Both the position numbers and the translations under genes were made by a program. Of a stretch of DNA of 64,000 nucleotides, positions 44,501-54,300 are shown one piece after another. Source of the stretch: Streptomyces sp. H27-C3 (GTDB lineage Bacteria > Actinomycetota > Actinomycetes > Streptomycetales > Streptomycetaceae); NCBI RefSeq assembly GCF_030063415.1, contig NZ_JASITA010000001.1, positions 124,001 through 188,000 on the forward strand. Reading direction: 5' to 3'. The notes under the pieces are model-generated. The model was not told where the DNA came from and did no database searches. It saw only the letters and a program-made list of their open reading frames with translations. Each line of letters starts with the position of its first letter. Within the stretch, counting starts at the first letter, position 1.

Positions 44501-45679
44501 TCAGCGACGCACCCGCGGCATCCCCAGGCCGATCCAGGAGATGATCTCCCGCTGGATCTCGTTGTTGCCGCCACCGAAGGTGAAGATGACGGCGGAGCGG
44601 TAGCCGCGTTCGAGTTCGCCGTGCAGGACCGCGCCCGCCGAGCCCTCCTTCAGCGGGCCTGCCGCGGCGGCGATCTCCATCAGCCAGGCGTACGCGTCAC
44701 GGCGTGCCTCGGAGCCGTACACCTTCACCGCCGAAGCGTCCTGCGGGGTGAGCGTGCCGTTCTGCAGGGCGTACACCATCTGCCAGTTCAGTAGCTTCAT
44801 CGCGTCGAGTTTGATGTGGGTCTTCGCGAGGCGTCCGCGTACCCAGCCGAGGTCGATGACCCGGCGTCCGTCGGCGAGCTTGGTGTCGGCGGCCCAGCGC
44901 TGGACGTTGTGGAAGGCGCGGATGGCCATGGTGCCGTGGGCGGCGAGGGTGACGCGCTCGTGGTTGAGCTGGTTGGTGATGAGCCGCCAGCCCTTGTTCT
45001 CGTCGCCCACGCGGCGGGAGACCGGGACGCGGATGTTCTCGTAGTAGCTGGCGGTGGTGTCGTGCGAGGCCAGGGTGTTGATGAGGGTGCAGGAGTAGCC
45101 GGGGTCGTCGGTCGGCACGAGCAGCATGGTGATGCCCTTGTGCGGTGGCGCGTCCGGATCCGTGCGGACGGCGAGCCACACCCAGTCGGCGGTGTCGCCG
45201 TTGGTGGTCCAGATCTTCTGGCCGTTGACGACATATTCGTCGCCGTCGCGTACGGCGCGGGTCTTGAGGGCGGCGAGGTCGGTGCCCGCGTCGGGTTCGC
45301 TGTAGCCGATCGCGAAGTCGATCTCGCCGGCGAGGACCCTGGGCAGGAAGTACGTCTTCTGCTCGTCCGTACCGAACTGCATGATCGTCGGGCCCACGGT
45401 GTTGAGCGCCATCAGTGGCAGCGGCACACCGGCCTGCGCGGCCTCGTCGAAGAAGATGAACTGCTCCATCGGCGAGAGTCCCCGCCCGCCGTACCCCTTG
45501 GGCCAGCCCACACCGAGCCAGCCGTCGGTGCCCAGGCGGCGGACGGTCTCACGGTAGAAGCGCTTCTGGGCCGCCGGGTCGGCGTACCGCGCATATACGT
45601 TGTCCGGCACCAGCTCGGCGAAGTACGCGCGCAGTTCGGCGCGCAACTGCTGCTGCTCAGGCGTGTATTCGAGGTGCAC
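44501..45679 (-). CDS. Acyl-CoA dehydrogenase
   Basis: 392 aa from GTG 45679, with GGAGG four bases upstream. FAD enzyme of beta-oxidation type: YSEPDAGTD and KIWTTNGDTADW FAD-binding segments are clear. The C-terminal half carries the usual helical bundle ending FGGGNNEIQREIISWIGLG. Near relatives act on branched, aromatic or steroid side-chain CoA esters. Monocistronic, 122 bp or so from the MerR gene end. Confidence 0.9.
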   Translation of the reverse strand: MHLEYTPEQQQLRAELRAYFAELVPDNVYARYADPAAQKRFYRETVRRLGTDGWLGVGWPKGYGGRGLSPMEQFIFFDEAAQAGVPLPLMALNTVGPTIMQFGTDEQKTYFLPRVLAGEIDFAIGYSEPDAGTDLAALKTRAVRDGDEYVVNGQKIWTTNGDTADWVWLAVRTDPDAPPHKGITMLLVPTDDPGYSCTLINTLASHDTTASYYENIRVPVSRRVGDENKGWRLITNQLNHERVTLAAHGTMAIRAFHNVQRWAADTKLADGRRVIDLGWVRGRLAKTHIKLDAMKLLNWQMVYALQNGTLTPQDASAVKVYGSEARRDAYAWLMEIAAAAGPLKEGSAGAVLHGELERGYRSAVIFTFGGGNNEIQREIISWIGLGMPRVRR

Positions 45680-45804
45680 GGCCCCTCCAGGAGTATCGCG
45701 TTCCCTATGGCGGCGCACAGACTAGAACGTGTTCCAAGAATCTGGAAGGGCTTCCCCCAACCGCGCCTCCGGGGGTTCGGGTGCGCGGCCGATCGCCCCC
45801 CGGG

Positions 45805-46779
45805 TCAGCCGTCGTTCGCCGCCTCGATGAAGTCCAGCGCCTGCGCCAGGCTCCTGGGCCTGCGGACCCCGGCCGTCTCGCGCATCCTCGTCCAGCCGGG
45901 ACCGGCGATCAGCACGGTGGGCCGGAACCGTGCGCCCCTGATGCCCCAGGCCGTGGCGCGCACCAGGTTCACCAGGACGCGGTCGGCCGTGAGGCGGGTC
46001 TGGGACCACAGCACCACGGCGCGCGGCCCCGTCCTGCGCACCGCCTCGGACAGGGCCCCGGCGGGCACCGCAGCCCCGAACATCCTTACCGGCCGGCCTC
46101 GTTCACCCAGGGAGGCGGCGAGCGCCTCCATGGCGAGGGTGTGCGTCTCGCCCGGTACGCAGGCCAGCAGTACCGGGGGCTCGTCACTCTCCGGGTCCTT
46201 CGGGCGGCAGCCGCCGCGCAGGGCGGTGGAGATGTGCCAGGACAGCAAGTGCTCGGCCTCGACGTACCGTTCGCCCGCCGTGTCACCGGATTCGGCCCAG
46301 GTGCGGCCGATGGCGCGCAGCGTCGGCGACATCACCACCTCCCAGGCCCCGGCGAGTCCGTGCTCGGTGACAGACGCGGCCAACAGGGTGTCGAGGCGGG
46401 GAGAGTCGAGGCGTACGGCGGCCCGGCCAAGACCACGGCCGGCCCGCGCGGCGGTGCGCGGAGCGGGGATCGGGACGACGCGGCCGGAGCGCGTGTCGTG
46501 CCCCGGCGTTGCCTGTCCGTGCTGCGGCCCGTCGGGCCTGCGGGCCAGCCGGGCGGCCTCGGCCGGCGCGACACCGTGGGCCGTGAGGCGGCACATGCGC
46601 TCCAGCAGGGCCACGTCGTCGGGCGCCCAGCGCCGGTGCCTGCCACCCTCGCGCGCGGCGGGGCCAAGACCGTACCGGTGGTCCCAAGACCTCAGCGTCG
46701 TCGGGGCGACACCAAGTCGCAGCGCCACGGCCCCGGTTGTCATCCCGGCCTCGGGCGATGTCCCGCTTTCGATGTCCAT
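45805..46779 (-). CDS. MerR-family regulator with B12-binding-like C-terminal domain
   Basis: 324 aa. N-terminal winged HTH: TTGAVALRLGVAPTTLRSWDHRYGLGP. The C-terminal half has a helical part with W...EAEH and a Rossmann-like part with PGETHTLAMEALAASL; in CarH/LitR light sensors the His in ExH binds adenosylcobalamin. So a cobalamin-based sensor is possible, though the W-EH spacing is longer by four residues than in CarH. Start 46779 is ATG with GGGAG abutting; ATG 46743 with GAGG five bases before is equally likely and fits the HTH boundary. Confidence 0.75.
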   Translation of the reverse strand: MDIESGTSPEAGMTTGAVALRLGVAPTTLRSWDHRYGLGPAAREGGRHRRWAPDDVALLERMCRLTAHGVAPAEAARLARRPDGPQHGQATPGHDTRSGRVVPIPAPRTAARAGRGLGRAAVRLDSPRLDTLLAASVTEHGLAGAWEVVMSPTLRAIGRTWAESGDTAGERYVEAEHLLSWHISTALRGGCRPKDPESDEPPVLLACVPGETHTLAMEALAASLGERGRPVRMFGAAVPAGALSEAVRRTGPRAVVLWSQTRLTADRVLVNLVRATAWGIRGARFRPTVLIAGPGWTRMRETAGVRRPRSLAQALDFIEAANDG

Positions 46780-47193
46780 CTCCCGACGATACGGCGCACG
46801 AACGACGCGAGTTGCCGCCGTGGAGCGACTGCGACGAGGGTTGCCACCACAAGGACGGCGGTCGGCCCGCGACTCCCGGAGGCGTCCGCGCGTCGTCGCC
46901 GACGCGAGCGCCCCGGCCCGGCAGGTGCGCGGACGTGGAAGACGTCACGTGCCCACGGGCGACGGGCCGACCGCGCAGAGGCGTCATGACGGAGCGGTCT
47001 CCTGTGGCGTCACGCCGAAGCCGTCCGGCCCAAGTCAGCTCCCCCGGGCCGGGCGGCTCCGGCGCGTCCTGCCTCTCCACGGTTCACCCGCACCGGTGAA
47101 CCCCGAGTCACCCGTAAGAGCCCGTCCGGTCGCTGACCACCCGGGGTACGTCCAGCATGGCTGTGGCGCATCCGTCGACCCCGGAGGATCTTC
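46780..47193. other. Intergenic region between MerR gene and CBS gene
   Basis: 414 bp divergent region that must carry promoters for both genes. No convincing reading frame, hairpin or consensus promoter stood out. Confidence 0.5.
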
Positions 47194-47628
47194 GTGACCA
47201 CTGTCCGTGACCTGATGACCCGTGACGTCCGGTGCATTCCGGCGACCGAGACACTCGACCGCGCGGCACAGCTGATGCGGGACCACCGCATCGGCGCGCT
47301 GCCCGTACAGAACGGCGACAAGGAACTCATCGGCATCGTCACCGACCGCGACATCATCGTGAAGTGTGTCGCCGCGGGCCACGACCCGGCGAAGGTGACC
47401 GCCGGGGACCTCTCGGAGGGTGCCCCCGTGTCCGTCGATGTGTCCGCCGACGCGTCCGACGCCATACGGGTGATGGGTGAGGCACGCATCCGCAGGCTGC
47501 TGATCCTGGACAACGGCAGGCCTGCCGGTGTGGTCACCGAGGCGGACCTGGCCCGGAGCCTGCCCGCCGAGCAGCTCGCCGACTTCGTCAGCCGTGTCTA
47601 CGCGACGGGCCGAACCCGTACACGCTAA
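47194..47628 (+). CDS. Two-CBS-domain protein
   Basis: 144 aa, two CBS repeats and little else: VRDLMTRDVRCIPATET...IGIVTDRDI and then SVDVSADASDAIRVMGE...AGVVTEADL. Such proteins bind adenine nucleotides in the cleft between the repeats and act as small energy sensors. GTG start with GGAGG 6 nt upstream. Its stop overlaps that of the convergent small gene. Confidence 0.9.
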   Translation: MTTVRDLMTRDVRCIPATETLDRAAQLMRDHRIGALPVQNGDKELIGIVTDRDIIVKCVAAGHDPAKVTAGDLSEGAPVSVDVSADASDAIRVMGEARIRRLLILDNGRPAGVVTEADLARSLPAEQLADFVSRVYATGRTRTR

Positions 47629-47825
47629 GGAAGCTGAGCGTCGATGGCCGCGCGGCCCTCCTTCTCCAAGCGGCGCCGCGCCCATTCCAGGGTTTCCGGC
47701 GTCACGTCGCGCCCCGAGGCGAGCACCAGGTCCTCGGGGGTGACGTCGTCGCTGGCGCCGGTGTGCAGCAAGCTGTCGGGGGTCACTTCCGACGGGTCTC
47801 GCTTCGAAACGGATTCCTCGCTCAT
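47625..47825 (-). CDS. Conserved small acidic hypothetical protein
   Basis: 66 aa with GGAGG upstream of ATG 47825. Two copies of a (D/E)VTP(E/D)xL motif are visible, followed by a helical ending EWARRRLEKEGRAAID. Function unknown; similar short proteins are common in streptomycetes. Its TAG overlaps the TAA of the CBS gene on the opposite strand. Confidence 0.7.
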   Translation of the reverse strand: MSEESVSKRDPSEVTPDSLLHTGASDDVTPEDLVLASGRDVTPETLEWARRRLEKEGRAAIDAQLP

Positions 47826-48034
47826 ACCGCCTCCTTGTTTCGTCGATCAGTCAGTCGGCATTCTGGTTGGCGCCTACCCGGCCCGCATCCGGTGAACATC
47901 AGGTGACCGCTCGACTTTCACTTCGCCCACCCCCTTCACATCCGGCACTGTCGTATGTTCCGGATGCGAAGGGCGTCCGCCTGCGGCAGCGTGGGGAGCC
48001 CAGCCAGGCCGTAACCGAGTACGGAGTGGGACTG

Positions 48035-48361
48035 ATGAGCGAAGACAACACGGAGCTTCCCGAGGATGACGGCGTTCTGGACGCGCAGGACACGCTGATG
48101 AGCGACGACCTGGACTCCGACCCGCTCGACGCGGGCATCACCCCGGCCGAGCACTGGTCGCCCGCCGAGTCCTTCGGTACGACGGCCGAGGAGGCGCGGC
48201 GCGGCGAATCGCTCGATCAGCTGCTCGCCGAGGAGGAGCCGGACATCGAACCGGCGACCGGCGACGAGGAGGACGACCCGGACGCGCCGAACGAGGACCG
48301 GGACGAGGGCCCCGAGGAAGGGCTGACCGAGGAACTGATCGAGGACCTGAACGAGATCTGA
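48035..48361 (+). CDS. DUF5709 small acidic protein
   Basis: 108 aa, very acidic. The central [19 protein letters not shown] and [12 protein letters not shown] segments match the DUF5709 pattern common in actinobacteria. Function unknown. Its 3' end lies close to the L31 gene on the other strand; if the L31 frame is not restored, the two would overlap by 145 bp. Confidence 0.85.
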   Translation: MSEDNTELPEDDGVLDAQDTLMSDDLDSDPLDAGITPAEHWSPAESFGTTAEEARRGESLDQLLAEEEPDIEPATGDEEDDPDAPNEDRDEGPEEGLTEELIEDLNEI

Positions 48362-48413
48362 CCGCGGCGGACCCGGAGGCGGGACGATCCGCCCGCAGGA
48401 TGATTCGGCCGCG

Positions 48414-48729
48414 TCAGGACCCGTCGGCGGTCGGGCTGTCCGGCCGCGGGGGGCTCGCCGCCCTGCCCGTCCTGCCCGTCCTGCCCGTCCTGCCCGTAGC
48501 GGCGCTCGAACTGCGCGACCCTGCCCTCCGCATCCAGCGTCCTGGCCTTCCCCGTGTAGAAGGGGTGGCTCTCCGAGGAGATCTCGACGTCGACGACGGG
48601 GTACGTATTGCCGTCGTCCCATTCGATGGTGTGCTCGCTGGTGGCCGTCGAGCGGGTGAGGAACGCGAACCCCGCGGTCCGGTCCCGGAAGACCACCTGC
48701 TGGTAGGAGATGCTGGCGTCCGGCTTCAC
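48414..48729 (-). CDS. rpmE2: Type-B 50S ribosomal protein L31 (RpmE2), frameshifted at the 3' end
   Basis: GTG 48729 with GGAG upstream gives [20 protein letters not shown] then [25 protein letters not shown], the Cys-free, zinc-independent form of L31. After residue about 78 there is a GQD repeat. As read, the frame continues past the normal end to 48217, into the antisense of DUF5709. Removing one G from the six-G run at 48448-48453 gives a short natural tail ([12 protein letters not shown]) and a stop at 48414. I annotate to that stop. The start overlaps the stop of the GlxA-type regulator as GTGA. Confidence 0.8.
48462..48497 (-). repeat. Four 9-bp tandem repeats in the L31 gene
   Basis: Unit cctgcccgt four times (plus strand), coding GQD on the minus strand. 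A multiple of three, so it keeps frame; likely slippage. Confidence 0.9.
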
Positions 48730-49838
48730 GGCTGCTCCTTCTGCTGCTCTGCTCTCTCGACCGGACCGCCCGGGTCGGCATCCGTCACCATGGCGCCCCT
48801 GAAGGTCGAGCGGTACGCGCTCGGCGAGACCCCCAGCGCGGTATGCAGATGCTGACGCAGCGACACCGCGGTGGAGAAGCCGACCGCCGCCGCCACCCGG
48901 TCGACGGGCAGGTCCGACTCCTCGAGCAGCTCGCGGGCCCGGTCGACCCGCCGGGCGGTCAGCCACTGGACCGGGGTCAGGCCGACCTCCTCGCAGAAGC
49001 GGCGGGAGAAGGTGCGGGTGCTCATCGAGGCCCGTGCGGCGAGCTCCGCCAGGGTGACGGGGTGCCCCAAGTGGTCAAGGGCCCAGGCGCGGGCCGGCTC
49101 GGTGGAGGAGCGGTGGGGCGTGGGGACGGGGCGCCGGACGTACTGGGCCTGGCCACCGTCGCGGTGCGGCGGGACGACCGTGCCGCGGGCCACCTCGTTG
49201 GCCACCTGCGCACCGTGGTCGCGGCGGATCATGTGCAGGCACAGGTCGATGCCGGAGGCGACGCCGGCGGCGGTGAGTACCTCACCATCGTCGGTGTAGA
49301 GCACATCGGGGTCCACGCGCACCGCCGGGTGGAGCCTTTGCAGGTCGGCGGTGGATCGCCAGTGCGTGGTGGCCCGCCTGCCGTCGAGCAGCCCCGCCGC
49401 CGCGAGCACGAACGCGCCGGTGCAGATGGAGGCCGTGCGGACACCGGGGCGAATGCGGCTGAGCGCGTCGGCGAGTTCGGCCGACAGGTGCGGGGCGACG
49501 CCGGGCGTGTAGTCCTCGTCGGAGGCCGGGACGATCACGGTGTCGGCCTCGGCGAGAATCTCCGTGCCGTGCACGACATTGATACTGACGTCGGCGTCCG
49601 TACGGATCTCGCCGGGCGTCACCGTGCAGGTCAGCACCTCGTACAGGGGATCGCCCGCCGGTGACACGGCCTGCCGGAACAGGCGGTGCACGATGCCGAG
49701 TTCCATGGTGAGCAGACCCCCGCGTACGAGAACGGCGATCCGGTGCGGACCCGCCGGGATTCCCGGGCCTGCCGGTTTTCCCGGCTCTGTTGGACTTCCG
49801 CGCTCTGTTGGACTTCCTGGGCTCCGGAATGCGGGCAT
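48726..49838 (-). CDS. GlxA/FtrA-type regulator: DJ-1/PfpI domain plus AraC HTH
   Basis: 370 aa. N-terminal class I amidotransferase-like (DJ-1/PfpI) fold with the nucleophile-elbow Cys in [14 protein letters not shown], then two AraC helix-turn-helices ([38 protein letters not shown]). Family members act as activators in Streptomyces development and secondary metabolism. The far N-terminus is a Pro/Gly-rich low-complexity stretch, so a later start is possible. Coupled by GTGA to L31 downstream. Confidence 0.9.
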   Translation of the reverse strand: MPAFRSPGSPTERGSPTEPGKPAGPGIPAGPHRIAVLVRGGLLTMELGIVHRLFRQAVSPAGDPLYEVLTCTVTPGEIRTDADVSINVVHGTEILAEADTVIVPASDEDYTPGVAPHLSAELADALSRIRPGVRTASICTGAFVLAAAGLLDGRRATTHWRSTADLQRLHPAVRVDPDVLYTDDGEVLTAAGVASGIDLCLHMIRRDHGAQVANEVARGTVVPPHRDGGQAQYVRRPVPTPHRSSTEPARAWALDHLGHPVTLAELAARASMSTRTFSRRFCEEVGLTPVQWLTARRVDRARELLEESDLPVDRVAAAVGFSTAVSLRQHLHTALGVSPSAYRSTFRGAMVTDADPGGPVERAEQQKEQP

Positions 49839-49909
49839 GGCGAGATTCTTTCACACCATGGCCATCCAGCCACTGGTTCGGTGTGGGTGACCGGACCAGG
49901 GTCGAGTGC

Positions 49910-51208
49910 ATGCGGCAGAGTCTCCGAAGTCCTCAGCAGCACTGCCCCGCGCGGCGCCAACCCCTACCCGTACGCAACCGGGTGCACCGGGCCTGGCCGG
50001 TGGCAGGGGTCGCGGCGCTCGCGGTGATCACCGCGGGGGCCTTCACCACCTTGGCGGGCCTGCTCGTGGGCCCGCTGCACCGGGAGTTCGGCTGGTCGCG
50101 CTCCACGATCGGTCTCGCCTCGTCCGTGAACATGGTGCTGTACGGGCTCACCGCCCCCTTCGCCGCCGCCCTGATGGACCGCTTCGGGATGCGCCGGGTG
50201 GTGGGGACCGCGCTGGCCCTGGTCGCCTTCGGGGCGCTGTGGACCACCGTGATGACGGCGCCCTGGCAGTTCGTGCTCGCCTGGGGCGTTCTCGTCGGGG
50301 CCGGTTGCGGCTCGATGGCGCTGGCCTTCGCCGCGACCGTCACCCAGCGCTGGTTCGTACGGCGCCGCGGTCTGGTCACCGGCGTGCTCACCGCCGCCGG
50401 TGTCTTCGGGCAGTTCGCGTTCCTGCCGCTGCTGTCCCGGGTCGTGGAGCGCTTCGCCTGGCGCACCGCGGCCCTGACGCTCGTGGTGGCGGTGACAGTC
50501 GTACTCCCGCTGGTTCTCCTGCTGCTCCGCGACCATCCGGCGGACGTGGGCGTACGGGCCTACGGCGCGGGCGAGTTCACCGCACGCCCCGCGTCGGCGC
50601 CGGGGGCGGCCAGGCGCACAGTGCGGGCGCTCCTGCGGTCCGCGCGCACCGGGCCCTTCTGGCTGCTGGCGGCGACCTTCGCGATCTGCGGCGCGTCGAC
50701 CAACGGCGTGATGTGGACCCACTTCACACCGGCCGCGCACGACCACGGAATGCCCGCCACCGTCGCCTCCTCGCTCCTCGCGATGATCGGTGTCTTCAAT
50801 GTGGTGGGGGCCGTGGCCTCGGGCCGACTGACCGACCGCTTCGATCCGCGGCGCCTGCTCGCCGCGTACTTCGCCCTGCGCGGCCTCACCCTGCTCGCTC
50901 TGCCGCTGCTGATGACCGCGACGGCCGGCCCGCCGATGGTCACCTTCGTGGTGCTCTTCGGGCTGCTCGACGTCGCCACGGTGCCGCCGACACTCGCGCT
51001 CTGCCGGGAACTGTACGGCGGTGACAGTGCGATCGTCTTCGGCTGGGTCGGCGCGGCGCACCAACTGGGCGCAGGGATCGCGGCCTTCGCGGGCGGTGCG
51101 GCGCGGGACGCGTTCGGCTCGTACGACCCGCTGTGGGTCGGTGTCGGCGCGCTGTGCGGGGCCGGGGCGCTGCTCGCCCTCACCGTCGTAAGGCCGTCCC
51201 GCACCTGA
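49910..51208 (+). CDS. MFS transporter
   Basis: 432 aa, 12 predicted membrane helices. The A-motif-like DRFGMRRVVG lies between TM2 and TM3, and TDRFDPRRL at the equivalent place of the second half. Of the monocarboxylate-transporter-like (oxalate/formate) branch, judging by the order of helices. Start chosen ATG 49910; upstream codons in frame carry no helix. Divergent from the GlxA-type gene, which may regulate it. Confidence 0.85.
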   Translation: MRQSLRSPQQHCPARRQPLPVRNRVHRAWPVAGVAALAVITAGAFTTLAGLLVGPLHREFGWSRSTIGLASSVNMVLYGLTAPFAAALMDRFGMRRVVGTALALVAFGALWTTVMTAPWQFVLAWGVLVGAGCGSMALAFAATVTQRWFVRRRGLVTGVLTAAGVFGQFAFLPLLSRVVERFAWRTAALTLVVAVTVVLPLVLLLLRDHPADVGVRAYGAGEFTARPASAPGAARRTVRALLRSARTGPFWLLAATFAICGASTNGVMWTHFTPAAHDHGMPATVASSLLAMIGVFNVVGAVASGRLTDRFDPRRLLAAYFALRGLTLLALPLLMTATAGPPMVTFVVLFGLLDVATVPPTLALCRELYGGDSAIVFGWVGAAHQLGAGIAAFAGGAARDAFGSYDPLWVGVGALCGAGALLALTVVRPSRT

Positions 51209-51323
51209 CCCGGGCGCCCTCTTTACCGCGAGACCGGTACCCATACGTCACACTCGCTGGAATTCAGGCAAACGGGTTGGTACATAGGGGAATTGACCGT
51301 TACCGACCTGTACGGTGCCCCGC

Positions 51324-54300
51324 ATGGACGGGGTACGAGGCACATGTTCCTTCGGGGAAGAACTGCGGCGGCTGCGCGGTGAGCGCGGCATCTCACTGAC
51401 CGCGCTGGCCCGTTCGATCCACTACAGCAAGGGCTACCTCAGCAAGATCGAGAACGGTGGCAAGCCGCCGACGCCCGATGTGGCCAGGCGCTGCGACGAG
51501 GTCCTGGACGCGGGCGGGGCCTTGGTGCGGCTGGTGCCCGATGTCCCGGCGGCGCGCCAGGCGGTGCCGTCCGGGCCAGTGGATTCGGTGTGCCCCTACC
51601 GTGGTCTCGCGGCCTTCGGCCCGGCCGACGCGCAGTGGTTCTTCGGCCGGGAGCGGGCCACCGCGGAGCTGGTGGCGCGGCTCGCGGAACGAGTGGGCCA
51701 CGGGCCGCTCGCCGTGGTCGCGTCGTCCGGGGCGGGCAAGTCCTCGCTGCTGCGGGCCGGACTGGTGCCGGCGCTGCGGCGCGGGGCGCTGCCGGGCGCC
51801 GGCTCGGGCAACTGGCCGGTGGTGGTGTGCACGCCCACCGCAGATCCGCTCAAGGAGCTGCTGCGGGGTGTGTCCGACGCCCTGGGGCGTGGGCTCGGTG
51901 TGAGCCCGGAGGCGCTGTGCGGGCAGCCCGTGCTGCTCGCCGAAACCGTACGGCCCCTCCTGGCGGGGGCCCGGCTGATGCTGCTGGTCGACCAGTTCGA
52001 GGAGACCTTCACGCTGTGCGCCGACGAGGCGCAGCGGCGCGCCTTCGTCGCGGCGCTCGATGCCCTGGCCACCGCGGACGCGCAGGCGGACGCGCAGGCG
52101 GTGGTGGTCCTGGGGGTACGGGCCGACTTCAGCGGCCGGTGCCTGGACCACCCCGAGCTGGCCACCGTCTTCTCGCACGGCCTGTTCGCCCTGGGCCCGA
52201 TGACCGGCGCCGAGCTGCGCGAATCCATCACGCTGCCCGCGGAGCGCGCCGGGCTCGTCCTGGAGGCCGGGCTGATTGGGCTGTTGCTGCGGGACGTGGG
52301 GGTCGGCGGCGCGGGCCCCGGCCGACCGGACGATCTCGCTCCCGCCTCACTGGGCGCCCTGCCGCTGCTCGCGCACGCGCTGCTGGTCACCTGGCAGCAG
52401 CGCACCGGCCGCACGCTGACCGTGGCGGGGTACGAGAGAACGGGCGGCATCCACGGGGCCGTGGCGAGGACGGCCGAGGAAGTGTTCAGCCGCCTCCACC
52501 CGCCCGAGCAGGAGATGGCCAGGCGGATCCTCATCAGGCTGGTCCAGGTCGGTGACGGCGAGAGCGGCACGGCGACCCGGCGCAGGGCAAGCCGCGAGCT
52601 GCTTCTCGACCAACTGCCCGATCGGCGCGGGGTGGAGGCGGCGCTCGACGCGTTCGTACGGGCGCGGCTCATGACCGTCGACCGCGATGCGGTGGAGATC
52701 ACCCATGAGGCGCTGCTGCGTGCCTGGCCCCGGCTGCGCGGCTGGATCGAGACCGGCAGGGCCGGGCTGCTGATCCACCAGCAGCTCGCCAAGGCCGCCG
52801 CCGAGTGGCTGCGCGAGCGGTGCGACCCGGGGCTCCTCTACCGGGGGACGCGGCTGGCCGCGGCCGGGGAGTGGGCCGAGCAGAGCGACGGCAGGGCCGC
52901 ACTGGGGCCGGCCGAGGCCCGGTTCCTGGACGCGGGCCGGGCGGAGGAGACAGGCAGGCGGCGGGCCGAGCGCCGGCAGGTCCGCACCCGCCGAAGGCTG
53001 TTGGTCACTCTGGCGGCGCTACTGGTCGTCGCGGTCGCCACGGGCGCCCTGGCTTTCCAGCAGCGGTCCCGGGCGTTCGACGAGCGCCGCACCGCGATGT
53101 CCCAGGCGATGGCGGTACGGTCCGGCGCGCTGGCGTCGGGGCAGCCGGAGGCATCCATACTGCTGGCGGCCGAGGCCTACCGCACCGCGCCGACCACGGA
53201 GGCACGCGGCGCGCTCCTCAGCACGCAGGCCCAGTACTTCGCGGGCCGGCTCGGCGCGCACACGGGGCCGGTCAACGCGGTGGCGTTCAGCCCCGGCGGT
53301 GGCCTCCTGGCGTCGGCGAGTTCGGACGGCACGGTCCGTCTGTGGGGCGGGGCCGGCCACCGTCGCCCGGTCGACACCCTGACGGGGCACGGCGGTGCGG
53401 TGGTCGCGGTGGCGTTCAGCCCGGACGGGCGGCTCCTGGCGTCAGCGGGCTACGACGGGACGGTACGGCTGTGGCGGGTGGCGGACCGTCAGCCCGCCGG
53501 AACGCTGGTCGGCCACGTCGGCGTGGTGCGGTCGGTGTCCTTCGGCCTCGGCGGACGGAGCCTGGTGTCGGGCGGCGTGGATCGCACGGTGCGGATCTGG
53601 GACGTGGCGAGCCGCCGGCTCCGGGCAACGCTACGAGGACACGGCGACAGCGTCATGGGCGTGTCGTTCGCCCGCGACGGGCAAAGTGTCGCCTCGGGCG
53701 GCGCCGACCGTACGGTGAAGGTCTGGGGCGTGGCACGCCGCGAACTCCAGGTGACGCTCAAGGGACACGGCGACGGCGTGCTGGGCGTGGCGTTCAGCCC
53801 CGACGGCCGGAGCGTGGCCTCGGGGAGCGCCGACCGTACGGTGCGGGTGTGGGATCTGCCGCGTCACCGGGTCAGGGCCACGCTGACCGGGCACAGCGAC
53901 GACGTCAACGCGGTGGCGTACGGCGAGGACGGGGCCACCGTCGTCAGCACCAGCGGCGACGGCACGGCGAAGGTGTGGGACACCGCGAGCCACCGGGTGA
54001 CCGCCACACTGTCGGGGCACACCGACTATGTGCTCGGGGCCGCGGTCAGCGGAAGTGTGGTGGCCACGGCGAGCTTCGACCGGTCCGTGGTGCTGTGGGA
54101 CCTGGGCAGGGCGGCGCTCACGGCGCGCCCGTTCGCCGAGGCCTGGCAATCGGCGCTCTCGCCGGACGGGCGGCTGCTGGCCTCGGCGAGTGTGGACCGT
54201 ACGGTCAAGGTGTGGGACGTACGTCGCCGCACGCTGCTCACCACCCTCACCGGCCACGGCAGTTCGGTCTTCGGCGTGGCCTTCTCCCCCGACGGACGAC

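Noticed and set aside
46283..47080. 265-codon minus frame over the MerR promoter region
   Set aside because: Arg/Gly/Pro-rich shadow; the MerR frame is clear and ends within it.
48217..48413. C-terminal extension of L31 overlapping DUF5709
   Set aside because: Ser-rich antisense translation; better explained by a one-base shift at the six-G run.
51293..51316. TTGACC...TACGGT as promoter of the nSTAND gene
   Set aside because: Only 12 bp between the boxes, too short for a normal sigma-70-type promoter.
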